Positions 1 to 7,400 of a stretch of 64,000 nt of DNA are shown here, one piece after another (positions within the stretch are counted from its first letter, which is position 1; each line of letters begins with the position of its first letter). The stretch comes from an uncultured Prevotellaceae bacterium. Lineage in GTDB: Bacteria; Bacteroidota; Bacteroidia; Bacteroidales; Bacteroidaceae. The stretch spans positions 1 to 64,000 of the forward strand of contig ONCQ01000004.1 in the NCBI GenBank assembly GCA_900316355.1. The letters run 5' to 3'. The notes beneath the pieces were generated by a model. That model made no database searches. It worked only from the letters and a program-made list of their open reading frames with translations, and was not told where the DNA came from. The position numbers were made by a program, and so were the translations under genes.

Positions 1-193
1 TGAAGCGTGGCGACCACGTGACGGCCACGTCATAGCGTCCGGCAGGGATGGCCTTGGGGCGCAGGTGGTTGGTGGGATGGAGGCTGGGCTCCAGCGTGTT
101 GCAGAAGTAGGCCTTGCCCAGCTCGTTGACGACGTACAGGCTTCCTGCCGTGTACGTCTGTGTCTTCTCAGTTCTTTCAAGTAGTAGTTCCAT
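1..193 (-). CDS. DUF5675 family protein, N-terminal part (runs off the left edge)
   Basis: The visible 64 residues begin MELLLERTEKTQTYTAGSL and continue through a 'CNTLEP' and an 'IPAGRYDVAV' stretch. This is the pattern of the DUF5675 family, small proteins common in Bacteroidetes prophages and mobile elements, often beside lysis or DNA-binding genes; their biochemical role is unknown. The ATG is at 191-193 on the minus strand, directly preceded by an A/T-rich 'GTTTAATGTTTAAT' tandem tract at 200-240. The C-terminus lies outside the window. The family call is by pattern recognition only. Confidence 0.72.
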   Translation of the reverse strand, partial: MELLLERTEKTQTYTAGSLYVVNELGKAYFCNTLEPSLHPTNHLRPKAIPAGRYDVAVTWSPRF

Positions 194-199
194 GATTAT

Positions 200-240
200 T
201 TAGTTTAAAGTTTAATGTTTAATGTTTAATGTTTAATGTT
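200..240. repeat. Tandem 'TTTAATG'-type heptad tract upstream of DUF5675 start
   Basis: About five imperfect copies of a 7-8 bp unit (TTTAAAG/TTTAATG) fill the gap between the DUF5675 start codon at 193 and the end of the next gene at 219. Related A/T-rich tracts occur at 42955-42987 and 58605-58645. Confidence 0.7.
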
Positions 241-800
241 GGGACTCGTCCTTCTGCCTTCAGCCTTTGGTATTCCCCGTAGCTGACGCAGCCTCGTGCC
301 CATTCCTCGCGCTGCCGTGCCCTGCGCTCGCGCTCCTCCTCCTCGATGCGTCGGGCTTCGGCGCGGCGCTCTTCCTGTTGCTGGCGGTAACGCTCCTGCT
401 CCAGCTGCCGCTGCTCGTCGGCTGTGAGCTCGGCGGCGGGCGGGTTGTCAAGTTTGCCGTTGGCCATGTCGGCGACATTCTCGTCCTTGCTCGTGAGCCA
501 CGGAAATGAGGCGACCCAGCCGTTGGGATATGTCTTCGTGCGGACGCGTCCGTTACAGACGTCGCTGCGGGCCATATTCACCACCGCATCAATGAGGGCC
601 TGCTTGGTGCCTAATTCCTTGACGATGCGTTGCACCTGTGCCTTCTTGCCCTTTGTGATGTACTTCAGTTCTGGAATCACGCTACCGTGCAGTCGCAGCG
701 TGGCATTAAAGAAGCTGATGAACGCAGGCCAGTTGATCTTTAAGTCTTCCAGTTTGATTTTTTTCGAGCTGCAAAAACAGATATTATCATGTTCTCTTTC
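219..800 (-). pseudogene. C-terminal remnant of a phage/plasmid replication-type protein
   Basis: From about 760 down to 480 the frame reads 'LEDLKINWPAFISFFN', 'ARSDVCNGR' and 'NGWVASFPWL'. This matches the conserved C-terminal module of DnaD-like replication proteins of Bacteroidetes mobile elements (INW..F..FFN ... ARSdFLNG ... FvASFDWL..pnNF). A Glu/Arg-rich helical tail follows (residues about 85-135 of the shorter reading). No ATG exists in this frame: it is open from a TGA at 801-803, and the only usable start is a GTG at 678-680, which would cut the domain. A run of seven T at 758-764 (A on the coding strand) is a likely frameshift site, because the frame beside it carries an ATG at 788-790. 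The N-terminal replication domain is absent, so this is most likely a decayed gene. Confidence 0.6.
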
Positions 801-1299
801 TCAGCCTTTTCTGTATTTCTTTCTTTTTGCTACTTTTTCTTTCGTTTTTCTTTTCCTCTCTTTCTAAACCCTGCCCTTTTCGCACCTTCACTTTTAGCTT
901 CGCTGACTTTTGTCACGACTCGGCAATTTAAGCAAGCTTAATTGCTCTCGCTGCTCCAAAAGTTCAAGGGTTCAAGAGTTCAAAGGTTCAAAGATTCTTC
1001 AGACTTGCTGTTGCTCGAGGAAGCGGCAAAGCCGAGGTAAGGGAACCTCCGCTACAGATTAAACGGATTGCACGGATTTATAATCTATTGATGTTCCATT
1101 CATGATGCTCATTATGGAAATTCGTGGTTCGAAAAAATCTGTTTAATCCGTGTAATCTGTAGAGAAAAATGCTCAGCCTTCGTCATTCCTCATTCGTCAT
1201 TCGTCATTCCCTACGCTCCCCTTTAGGGGGCTCGGGGGCTCTACGCTCCCCTTTAGGGGGCTCGGGGGCCGTCATTCCTCATTCGTCATTCGTTATTCG
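801..1299. other. Gene-free interval made of repeats
   Basis: No convincing coding sequence on either strand. It holds a pyrimidine-rich stretch (780-870), a 'GTTCAAG' heptad tract (960-1000), an inverted repeat (1052-1079 with 1135-1162), CATTCGTCATTC repeats from 1177 onward, and two copies of a 28-bp GC-rich palindromic unit (1212-1239, 1242-1269). Confidence 0.75.
1052..1162. repeat. Imperfect 28-bp inverted repeat
   Basis: Left arm 1052-1079 begins CTACAGATTAAACGGATT. Right arm 1135-1162 is its near-perfect reverse complement (few mismatches), with about 55 bp between. This resembles dispersed non-coding repeats found in many Bacteroidetes genomes. It may form a long RNA hairpin; no transposase is nearby. 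Confidence 0.7.
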
Positions 1300-1315
1300 T
1301 CATTCCTCATTCTCA
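1177..1315. repeat. CATTCGTCATTC tandem tracts around two copies of a GC-rich palindromic unit
   Basis: Repeats of 'TCATTCGTCATTC' flank two direct copies of TACGCTCCCCTTTAGGGGG followed by CTCGGGGGC (1212-1239 and 1242-1269). The same 28-mer occurs twice more between parB and parA (50359-50386, 50389-50416). The CATTCGTCATTC tract recurs inside trmB. Confidence 0.85.
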
Positions 1316-1590
1316 ATCCACCCCATCAGCCTATCACGCAGCAGGCATCGCCATCCGCCGCGGTCAGTGTCCCAGTACGTCAGCACCAAGGGCGATGCCT
1401 TGCGTCGTCCCTGTGCGCGGTAGCCCACGGGGATGAGGGCGTTGGCGCGTGTGCCGTGGGCGTCGCGCATGGCGCCATTTTTCTTCAGATAAACCATGTG
1501 TACGACGCCCTTCTTCAGCGCCTCTTCCAGCGCCACGATGTCGTGGCTTATCACGGTGCTCGCAGCACCAGATTTGTTCTGATTATTCAT
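1300..1590 (-). CDS. WYL_2/DUF2693 (SH3-like barrel) family protein
   Basis: A 96-residue protein. Its core reads 'KGVVHMVYLKKNGAMRDAHG' and then 'RRKASPLVLTYWDTDRGGWR', the layout of the DUF2693/WYL_2 small beta-barrel family found in Bacteroidetes phages and integrative elements: a 'V.f.Y.KkdG..R.a.Gt' strand pair and a Y.D...gaWR.fr end. The function is unknown; the fold suggests ligand or nucleic-acid binding. It starts at the ATG at 1588-1590 after a TTTAAG-type tract. The stop falls in the CATTCGTCATTC repeat block, so the last residues (WIENEE) are repeat-derived. Neighbours are the HNH-type gene upstream and the replication remnant downstream. Confidence 0.68.
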   Translation of the reverse strand: MNNQNKSGAASTVISHDIVALEEALKKGVVHMVYLKKNGAMRDAHGTRANALIPVGYRAQGRRKASPLVLTYWDTDRGGWRCLLRDRLMGWIENEE

Positions 1591-1604
1591 AACAATAAGT
1601 TTAA

Positions 1605-1678
1605 GGGGATTAAGATGTTTAATAGTTTAAGAGTTCAATAGTTCAAGTTTCAAGTTTCAGGTTTCAAGTTTCAAGTGT
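1605..1678. repeat. Tandem GTTTCAA/TTTCAAG heptad tract
   Basis: Repeated 'AGTTCAA' and 'GTTTCAAGTTTCAGG' units lie between the WYL_2 gene start (1590) and the 3' end of the HNH-type gene (1671), overlapping the latter's stop region. The same family occurs at 960-1000, 15090-15130, and in altered form inside the sorting-tail codons at 23880, 27900 and 31400. Confidence 0.75.
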
Positions 1679-2369
1679 TTCTACTCCCCTCGCCCTTTGG
1701 AGAGGGGTCGGGGGTGAGGCTGTAGTCGAATTTATGCTCAATCAGTAACTGTGTAAGTTCCATTTCCACGTCAATGGCGGTGGCACCGGGGCCGAGGGCT
1801 GCGATGACATGTGGGCGCATCTGTTCGCGCCATGCGATGCGTATCTGTGCGCGCCGCTTTCGCTCGGCAATACAGAGACGCTGGTTCTCACAATATTCCT
1901 TGCTCCTGCGGATGTTCTCGCGTTGCGTGATATAGCTGAGATTGGAGATGCGGTCGTTGAGTGTGTTCTTGTCGTAGTGGTCAGCCACCCACAGCCTCGG
2001 GTTCACTGGCTCGAAGCCGAAGTAAGCTAGCAGTGTGGCGTGATAGCGGTAGAGATCGACTTTTCTGCCATGATGCGAGAAAGAGTATCTGCAACGCGGG
2101 CGCAGATTATCGGGATTATTTTTCTTATAGATGCAGCTGTCAAGGCGAGGCTTCAGCTCATAGCGTATGCGCTGCACGCCGTGGCGCTTGCTCTTGCGCG
2201 TGATTACATGCCAGATTCTGACGGGCCTATCCATCTTCAAATCCTCGGGGGCGTACATCAGCACACCCTCCCATGTCGGCACCCATTCCAGCCGTGTGCC
2301 GTCCTTCAGTGTCGTGAGTGTCCGCTCGTCCGGCACGTCCTCGAACACAAATTTTCTTTTCTTTTCCAT
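1671..2369 (-). CDS. HNH-type endonuclease-like protein of a mobile element
   Basis: A 232-residue protein. The middle region 'RLWVADHYDKNTLNDRISNL' followed by 'SYITQRENIRRSK' is the signature of phage HNH_3-type proteins (vdHiDgnklNNrieNLrwvt..eN). Here the usual H-x-D core reads ADHYDKN, which keeps the His, Asp and Asn positions. Members cut or nick DNA and are common in phages and group I introns. The N-terminal 110 residues are a family-specific extension. The last 14 residues, 'SLTPDPSPKGEGSRNT', are encoded by a GC-rich palindromic dispersed repeat (1680-1722) and are probably not part of the ancestral protein. Start ATG at 2367-2369. Confidence 0.6.
   Translation of the reverse strand: MEKKRKFVFEDVPDERTLTTLKDGTRLEWVPTWEGVLMYAPEDLKMDRPVRIWHVITRKSKRHGVQRIRYELKPRLDSCIYKKNNPDNLRPRCRYSFSHHGRKVDLYRYHATLLAYFGFEPVNPRLWVADHYDKNTLNDRISNLSYITQRENIRRSKEYCENQRLCIAERKRRAQIRIAWREQMRPHVIAALGPGATAIDVEMELTQLLIEHKFDYSLTPDPSPKGEGSRNT
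1680..1722. repeat. Palindromic GC-rich repeat inside the HNH gene 3' end
   Basis: Contains CTCCCCTCGCCCTTTGGAGA followed by GGGGTCGGGGGTGAG. Read in frame it gives the peptide TPDPSPKGEG, a peptide typical of dispersed repeats that have entered reading frames in Bacteroidetes. Confidence 0.75.
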
Positions 2370-2434
2370 AAGATTTAAGTTTGTTCAAGTTTCAGATGTG
2401 AACAACTTGTTGTCTGTCAAGTATTTTATTTCTC

Positions 2435-2546
2435 TCAAGAATTAGAGAATTGGAGAATTTTTCTCAATATGCAATACGCTGTCTTATGAATTGATGAGAA
2501 TGAATAGAATGTCTTTTGCTTTGCAAAAGCTAGCTCTAATTCTTGA
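2435..2546. repeat. 112-bp element with perfect 13-bp terminal inverted repeats (MITE-like)
   Basis: TCAAGAATTAGAG at 2435-2447 is exactly complementary to CTCTAATTCTTGA at 2534-2546. The interior is A/T-rich with no ORF and includes a CTTTTGCTTTGCAAAAG palindrome (2511-2528). No clear target-site duplication was seen, so a non-autonomous mobile element is only a possibility. Confidence 0.5.
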
Positions 2547-2596
2547 TCAATAAAAAACACATCCGAGAGTTCAGTAAGTTTAGATTTATGATTGAT

Positions 2597-2773
2597 TTAA
2601 AGCCCCTCTCCCCGCTCTCCCCGTGGGGGGATGGCCTCGCAGAGTTCCTTTGCCAACCGCGCTATTTCATGCAAGATGAAGTCGCGTTTGTTGGCCAGCA
2701 TGGCGCACGTCGTTGTCTGGTCGCGCAGATACACCTCCAGCCAGTCCTGTGGCTCGCTTTTGTCCGCTTCCAC
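2597..2773 (-). CDS. Small uncharacterised protein of the mobile block
   Basis: A 58-residue reading frame starting at GTG (2771-2773): Met-Glu-Ala-Asp-Lys, then 'EPQDWLEVYLRDQTTTCAM', 'LANKRDFILHEIARL' and 'AKELCEAI'. It resembles short helical proteins of Bacteroidetes phages and conjugative elements, but I cannot name the family. The C-terminal 'PPRGERGEGL' is encoded by a GC-rich palindromic repeat (2600-2635), so the original end was probably soon after CEAI. An ATG at 2784-2786 lies in another frame, so either GTG is the true start or the gene carries a frameshift. It lies downstream of the promoter at 2875-2907 and an 8-bp tandem tract. Confidence 0.5.
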   Translation of the reverse strand: MEADKSEPQDWLEVYLRDQTTTCAMLANKRDFILHEIARLAKELCEAIPPRGERGEGL

Positions 2774-2797
2774 TGTTGATTTCCATAATCGTACCTT

Positions 2798-2870
2798 TTT
2801 AATTTGTTAATTTGTTAATCTGTTAATTTGTTAATGTGTTAATGTGTTAACCTGTTAATGTGTTAACCTG
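2798..2870. repeat. Octamer tandem repeat GTTAATnT, about nine copies
   Basis: Nearly perfect 8-bp periodicity (GTTAATTT, GTTAATCT, GTTAATGT, GTTAACCT). It lies in the 5' leader between the minus-strand promoter at 2875-2907 and the small gene starting at 2773. Copy number could vary by slipped-strand replication. Confidence 0.85.
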
Positions 2871-2874
2871 TTTG

Positions 2875-2907
2875 CAAAGGTACGGACAAAAACAAGTATG
2901 GGACAAA
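2875..2907 (-). promoter_or_regulatory. Bacteroidetes-type promoter for the left accessory operon
   Basis: On the minus strand the -7 element TACCTTTG (2875-2882) is preceded 21 bp upstream by TTTG (2904-2907). It would drive the 58-aa gene and the genes further left. It begins just after the terminator hairpin of the S24 gene. Confidence 0.6.
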
Positions 2908-2915
2908 CAAAAAAA

Positions 2916-2958
2916 GTGGCATAAAGTGGACAGTTATTTTTTGTCCACTTTATGCCAC
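2916..2958 (-). terminator. Rho-independent terminator after the S24 peptidase gene
   Basis: A perfect 17-bp stem, GTGGCATAAAGTGGACA (2916-2932) with its complement (2942-2958), and a 9-nt loop. On the minus strand it is followed by seven T. It starts 29 nt past the S24 stop codon. Because it ends just upstream of the next promoter, it could also act as an operator. Confidence 0.8.
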
Positions 2959-2987
2959 CTGAAACGGCCCTTTAGAGATAGTTTTCT

Positions 2988-3857
2988 CTATGTGCTCATC
3001 AGCCTTTCGATATCCATTTCCTCCTCCTCTGTCATCTTCATCGCCACATATTTCATGAAATTAGAGCGCGCCCCGATGTCACCGAAAGCCCCCTTGATGC
3101 TCTCGTAGGCCGGTATCTCCGTGAGCCACCCCATTCGTCTGGCCGTCTGAATGATAAACGCAGCCCGCTTACCCTTCTGCCCTTCCATGCAGTGGCTGAG
3201 ACGGCGAAGATGCTCTTCGCGCCCGTCGGCTGTCATGCAATCCTCAAACGCCAGGTGGCGCGGTCGCCCCTTGCTTCGCTGCTCCTTACGCTGTTCCGCC
3301 TTCGCTGCCTCGCTGATGAGTGCCTGTATCTCGCCGAAGGGCGCGCGCAGCGTGTCCTTCAGCACCTTCAGCACGCGGGCGCGGATGCTGAAGTCCATCC
3401 CCTCCTGCACATGGATAGGTCGGAAGGCGCGGTTGCGCGGCACCAGCCACACCTCGCCGTGCTCGTCGCGCACGAACAGCTTGATCATCATCTCGCCGTC
3501 CAGCATCACCAGCACCGCCTCGTTGTCGCAGGCCGTGTCGCACAGCTCCACCAGCAGCTCGTCGCCGTCGCTGATGCCCATGTCCTCCATCGAGTCGCCC
3601 TTGGCCTGTATCACGTACGCCTTGATGCTGCGCACGATGGTGTGCGGCAGCGACATGTGGCGCTCCACGAAAGCATCCGCCACATCCAGGGGGCGTCCAC
3701 AGGGCACGCGGTTGCCGTACACCGGCACCTGCACATCACACTCTCGCGGCTGCCAGCCTTGCTCCTCCAGCAGCCGCATCATTTCCTCCAGCTCATCTTC
3801 TGTCATCTGTTTTTTTAAAGCGTTTTTCAGAACCTCACGTGCCTCTCGCCCGCCCAT
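2988..3857 (-). CDS. S24 (LexA/UmuD-like) self-cleaving peptidase with extra C-terminal domain
   Basis: A 289-residue protein. Residues 43-175 form an S24 peptidase domain: a cleavage-type Cys-Gly at 53-54 ('RVPCGRP'), the catalytic Ser89 in GDSMED, and the catalytic Lys126 in 'GEMMIKLF'. LexA, UmuD and phage repressors use this Ser/Lys dyad for RecA-stimulated self-cleavage. There is no N-terminal helix-turn-helix; the first 40 residues are one helical segment, so it is closer to UmuD than to a full repressor. Residues 195-289 form an added Lys/Arg-rich helical domain ('KGKRAAFIIQTARRMGWL', 'GDIGARSNF') that I do not recognise. The gene overlaps the lipoprotein gene upstream by 31 nt and ends at a strong terminator. 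No umuC is present. Confidence 0.78.
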   Translation of the reverse strand: MGGREAREVLKNALKKQMTEDELEEMMRLLEEQGWQPRECDVQVPVYGNRVPCGRPLDVADAFVERHMSLPHTIVRSIKAYVIQAKGDSMEDMGISDGDELLVELCDTACDNEAVLVMLDGEMMIKLFVRDEHGEVWLVPRNRAFRPIHVQEGMDFSIRARVLKVLKDTLRAPFGEIQALISEAAKAEQRKEQRSKGRPRHLAFEDCMTADGREEHLRRLSHCMEGQKGKRAAFIIQTARRMGWLTEIPAYESIKGAFGDIGARSNFMKYVAMKMTEEEEMDIERLMST

Positions 3858-4033
3858 GCTGTGTCGATGCTGACAGCACCGTAGTGGACGAGGCTGTCAG
3901 GGGTGGAGTCGCAGGGTAGGGCGGATCGGGTCACGGGCGGCAGAGCGGGCTCTTCACCGCCGCAGGCGACCACGGCGACCACGGCGGCAACGGCGGCGAC
4001 AGCCACCACGAGAGATGTGATGCTTTTTTTCAT
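3827..4033 (-). CDS. Small lipoprotein overlapping the S24 gene
   Basis: A 68-residue protein with a Lys-Lys N-terminus, a long Ala/Val hydrophobic segment and a lipobox-like 'VVAVVACGGEE', so Cys24 is the probable lipidated residue. The rest (about 45 residues) is Pro/Ser-rich and has no recognised domain. Size and lipobox recall spanin-type or entry-exclusion lipoproteins of mobile elements, but nothing proves that. It overlaps the S24 start by 31 nt, which implies translational coupling. A terminator-like hairpin lies in its leader (4084-4113), with a -7 element at 4217-4224. Confidence 0.6.
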   Translation of the reverse strand: MKKSITSLVVAVAAVAAVVAVVACGGEEPALPPVTRSALPCDSTPDSLVHYGAVSIDTAWAGERHVRF

Positions 4034-4083
4034 CTTTTTGGGGTTCAGCCTGTTAGTTTATGACAATTTTTCCTCGTTTTTTT

Positions 4084-4113
4084 GAAAAAACCGAGGGGGA
4101 AATGCCCCCTCGG
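4084..4113 (-). terminator. Terminator-like hairpin in the leader of the lipoprotein/S24 operon
   Basis: A perfect 9-bp GC-rich stem (4091-4099 with 4105-4113), followed on the minus strand by TTTTTT. It lies about 50 nt upstream of the lipoprotein start and about 105 nt downstream of the predicted start of transcription, so it may act as an attenuator. Confidence 0.6.
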
Positions 4114-4216
4114 GCGGGACAGTAGGGGCCTCACGGCTTTACAAATCCCTGAAATCTTACTCTCTTCCAAGCTGGAAACTTTTCAACAAAAAAGTAACAG
4201 CGTTTGGAATTGGGGG

Positions 4217-4224
4217 CAAAGGTA
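4217..4224 (-). promoter_or_regulatory. -7 element for the lipoprotein/S24 operon
   Basis: TACCTTTG on the minus strand, the Bacteroidetes -7 consensus. No clean TTTG was found at the expected -33 spacing. It gives a leader of about 180 nt before the start codon at 4033. Confidence 0.45.
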
Positions 4225-4263
4225 CAAAATATTAACAAAAAAACACATAAGCACCAAAAATAT

Positions 4264-4294
4264 TTTGATTTCAAAGCAAAAGTTCGTACTTTTG
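4264..4294 (+). promoter_or_regulatory. Promoter of the large surface-protein gene
   Basis: TTTG (4264-4267), a 19-bp spacer, and TACTTTTG (4287-4294). The leader of about 150 nt contains a CCCGC-TTC-GCGGG hairpin (4325-4337). Confidence 0.75.
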
Positions 4295-4455
4295 CGGCCG
4301 AAATAAAAATATTTTAAGCACCGACCCGCTTCGCGGGAGGTGTTCGAGAGCTGCAACGGCGCCTTTGCGACGGCAAAAGCGAGGAAAAATTGCCAGCTTT
4401 TTCCCGTGTACGAATCGAAACATTCAATTCATAAACCAAAAACTTTATCAAAACA

Positions 4456-7400
4456 ATGAAACAAAAACTACTCAATTCAATCAGGCTGCGAGTGATGATG
4501 CTCGTGGCACTGCTATGCGCGACGTTCACGGGAACGGCGTGGGGAGATGAAGTAACACTGACGCAATCTGCTTTGGGATTATCAGGTTCTTACTCATCAG
4601 GCGCAGAAAAGACAATTAGCGGCATTACCTTTGCCCATACAGACTTGATGAAGAATAACGATAATATTCAGGCTAAGGCTACGTCTGGTGTTATTTATAA
4701 TAAAACGGCTTTTCCTGGAAATATAACAAGTGTTGCTATTACTCATAGTGGAACGGCTCGTGCGACCACTATCCTCGGAAGTTCAGACGGTACAAACTGG
4801 ACAGAGGTCACAACCGGAAGCGGCTCCATAACAGCTGATTTTTCTAATAAAAGCTACACATACTTTAAAATTACGAGAGGATCAAATGCTGCATATTGGA
4901 CACAAATTGTAATCACTTATTCTGCAGGCGGTGATCCATCTCTCACAGAATCAGACCTGGCTCTGACAGGTGCTCCTGTAGCACTTAGCTTTGACCTCTA
5001 CAACAACTCAGCTGCGCAGGTCATCAATTACACGACGAGCAGCACGGGTGCTGTCACGGTAGCTGCGAGCGACTATATTAATGCTGTAGTTAATGAGAGT
5101 GCTAAGACCATCACAGTTACTCCGGTCAAGAAGACACCCTCTGCACAGACTATCACAGTGAACCAGGCCGCAGATGCTACTTACGCAGCAGGCTCCGCAA
5201 CTTTCACAGTTACTATTGATGACAGTACGCCCAAGACAGGTGGATGGTATGCAACATCATTGTCTGATATTCAAGCAGAGGACGTATTTGTTATTGTAGG
5301 CAATAATGGCAGCAATTATGCCATGACCAACAATAACGGCACGAGCTCCGCCCCCTCAGCCGTAGCTGTTACCATCGAAGGTGATGAGCTGACAAGCGAT
5401 GTTGATGACAATATGAAATGGAACATTGGCGGTAATGCTGATGATGGCTATACTTTCTATGTTAATGGCAGCACAGAATCATGGCTGTATTGCACGAATA
5501 CAAACAATGGAGTACGTGTCGGCGATAACAATAGCAATACATTCTCTATTGATGAAGGTTATTTGAAGCATGGTGGAACAAGTCGCTACGTAGGCGTTTA
5601 CAATTCATCTGACTGGCGTTGTTACACGTCTAATGGAGGAAATATCGCAAATCAGTCCTTCGCTTTCTATGTTTATCAGAACAACGCAGCTGTTAAGAAG
5701 CCTGTTATCACTGTTGACGAGACTTTCGTGGGCAGCACTACCGCTACCATCACCTGCGCAACAGACGATGCTACCATCTACTACAGCTTTGACAACGAGA
5801 ACTGGACAGAATATACCGATGACCTGAACATCACAGCTACTACAACCATCTACGCCAAAGCAACAAAAGATACCGATGAGAGCGAAGTGGCAAGCGCAAC
5901 AACCACAAAGGTGCTTCCCACTCCCACCGTTGCCGTGAGCGGTGAAGGTGAACTGACAGTGGACCTCAACGGTGAGACAAATGTCAGTGCTGGCACACTC
6001 ACGGCTGCCGTGACCTACGAGCAGGCTGCCGTAGAAGGCGCTGTAGTTGCATGGAGCAGCAGCAATGAAGCCATCGCCACTATCGATGCCAATACGGGTG
6101 CTGTCACTCTTCTCGCTACTGGCGAGGTGACCTTCACCGCTACCTACGCCGGCAACGAGGACTATGCCGCGGCAACGGGCACGAAGACCATCACCGTTAC
6201 TGACACCAAGGCCCCTGGAGCATCAGGCAATCCCTACACCGTTGCACAGGCAATCGCAGCAACCCCCGCCACTGGTACATCTGCTAATGTGTATATTAGA
6301 GGTATTGTATCTCAATTCTATAACACGAGCATCGTGGGTGATGGCGCCAACTACCGTTACTATATTTCCGATGACGGAACAACAGCTACGCAATTGCTTG
6401 TTTACAGAGGAAAAAAGAACTCCACGGATGACTTCAGCTCTGCTGATGACCTTCTGGTTGGTGATGTCTTGACCATTTATGGCGGTCTAACTTTATATAA
6501 GGACGAAGCAGAGGTGGCAGCTGGCAACTATATTGTTAGTCGTGTCACGAAGACTGACAGCGACCTGACGCTGACATCATCTGATGAGGTGGAGCTGGAG
6601 CGCACAAGCGCAAATGCGAATCCCACAAGTGATATCACTTGGGAAACGAGCAGTACGGGCGCCATCACATGTGAGAGTAGTAACGTAGCTGTTGCAACGG
6701 TCACCAATGCTGGCGTGATCACCGCCGTTGGTGAGGGTTCTGCAACCATCACCATCTCGCAGGCCGCCGATGCCACCTATAAGGCTGGACAGACAACTGT
6801 GACGGTCACTGTCACCGACAATCGCTCTGCCGTTGCTACGGGCATTGACCTGCCTGTTGCACAGAAGACTTTGACTGTGGACGATATGGACGACTTCGCT
6901 GCCACCTGCACCGAGGATGCTGGCTTTACAGGTTCAATCACTTACACCTATGCAACCAGCGATGCTTCAATCGTAGATGTAGATGAAACAACATTCTCTG
7001 CTGAAGCTCCGGGTTCTGCAAACATCACCATTACTGCTACTCCCACAGGCGGCAATGCCGCTAACTACAAGCAGGCTTCGCAGGTAGTTGCTGTCACCGT
7101 GAATGGCACGAACAGCATCAGCCTTGACCTGACCAGCAAGACTCAGGCTTACAGCGCAGGTGCTTTCGCTATCACGGCCACTGTGCCCACAGAAAACTAT
7201 AATGGTACTGTTACGGCCGAGAGCAGCAACCCCGCTGTTGCTACCGTCAGCGTTGACGGCACCACCGTTACCGTAACGCCTGTGGCTGTCGGCACTGCCA
7301 ACATCACCGTGACAGCAGGCACTGGTACTTACTATCCCGCTACGGCCGCTGAGACTTGCGAAGTGACAGTGACGGCACCGGCTGGCGAGACAAAGGCACC

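Noticed and set aside
1177..1315. Regular repeats that resemble a CRISPR array
   Set aside because: Units are 6-13 bp with no spacers of constant size and no cas genes nearby; they are simple tandem and palindromic repeats.
4091..4140. Riboswitch in the leader of the lipoprotein/S24 operon
   Set aside because: A terminator-like hairpin is clear, but no known aptamer core was recognised.
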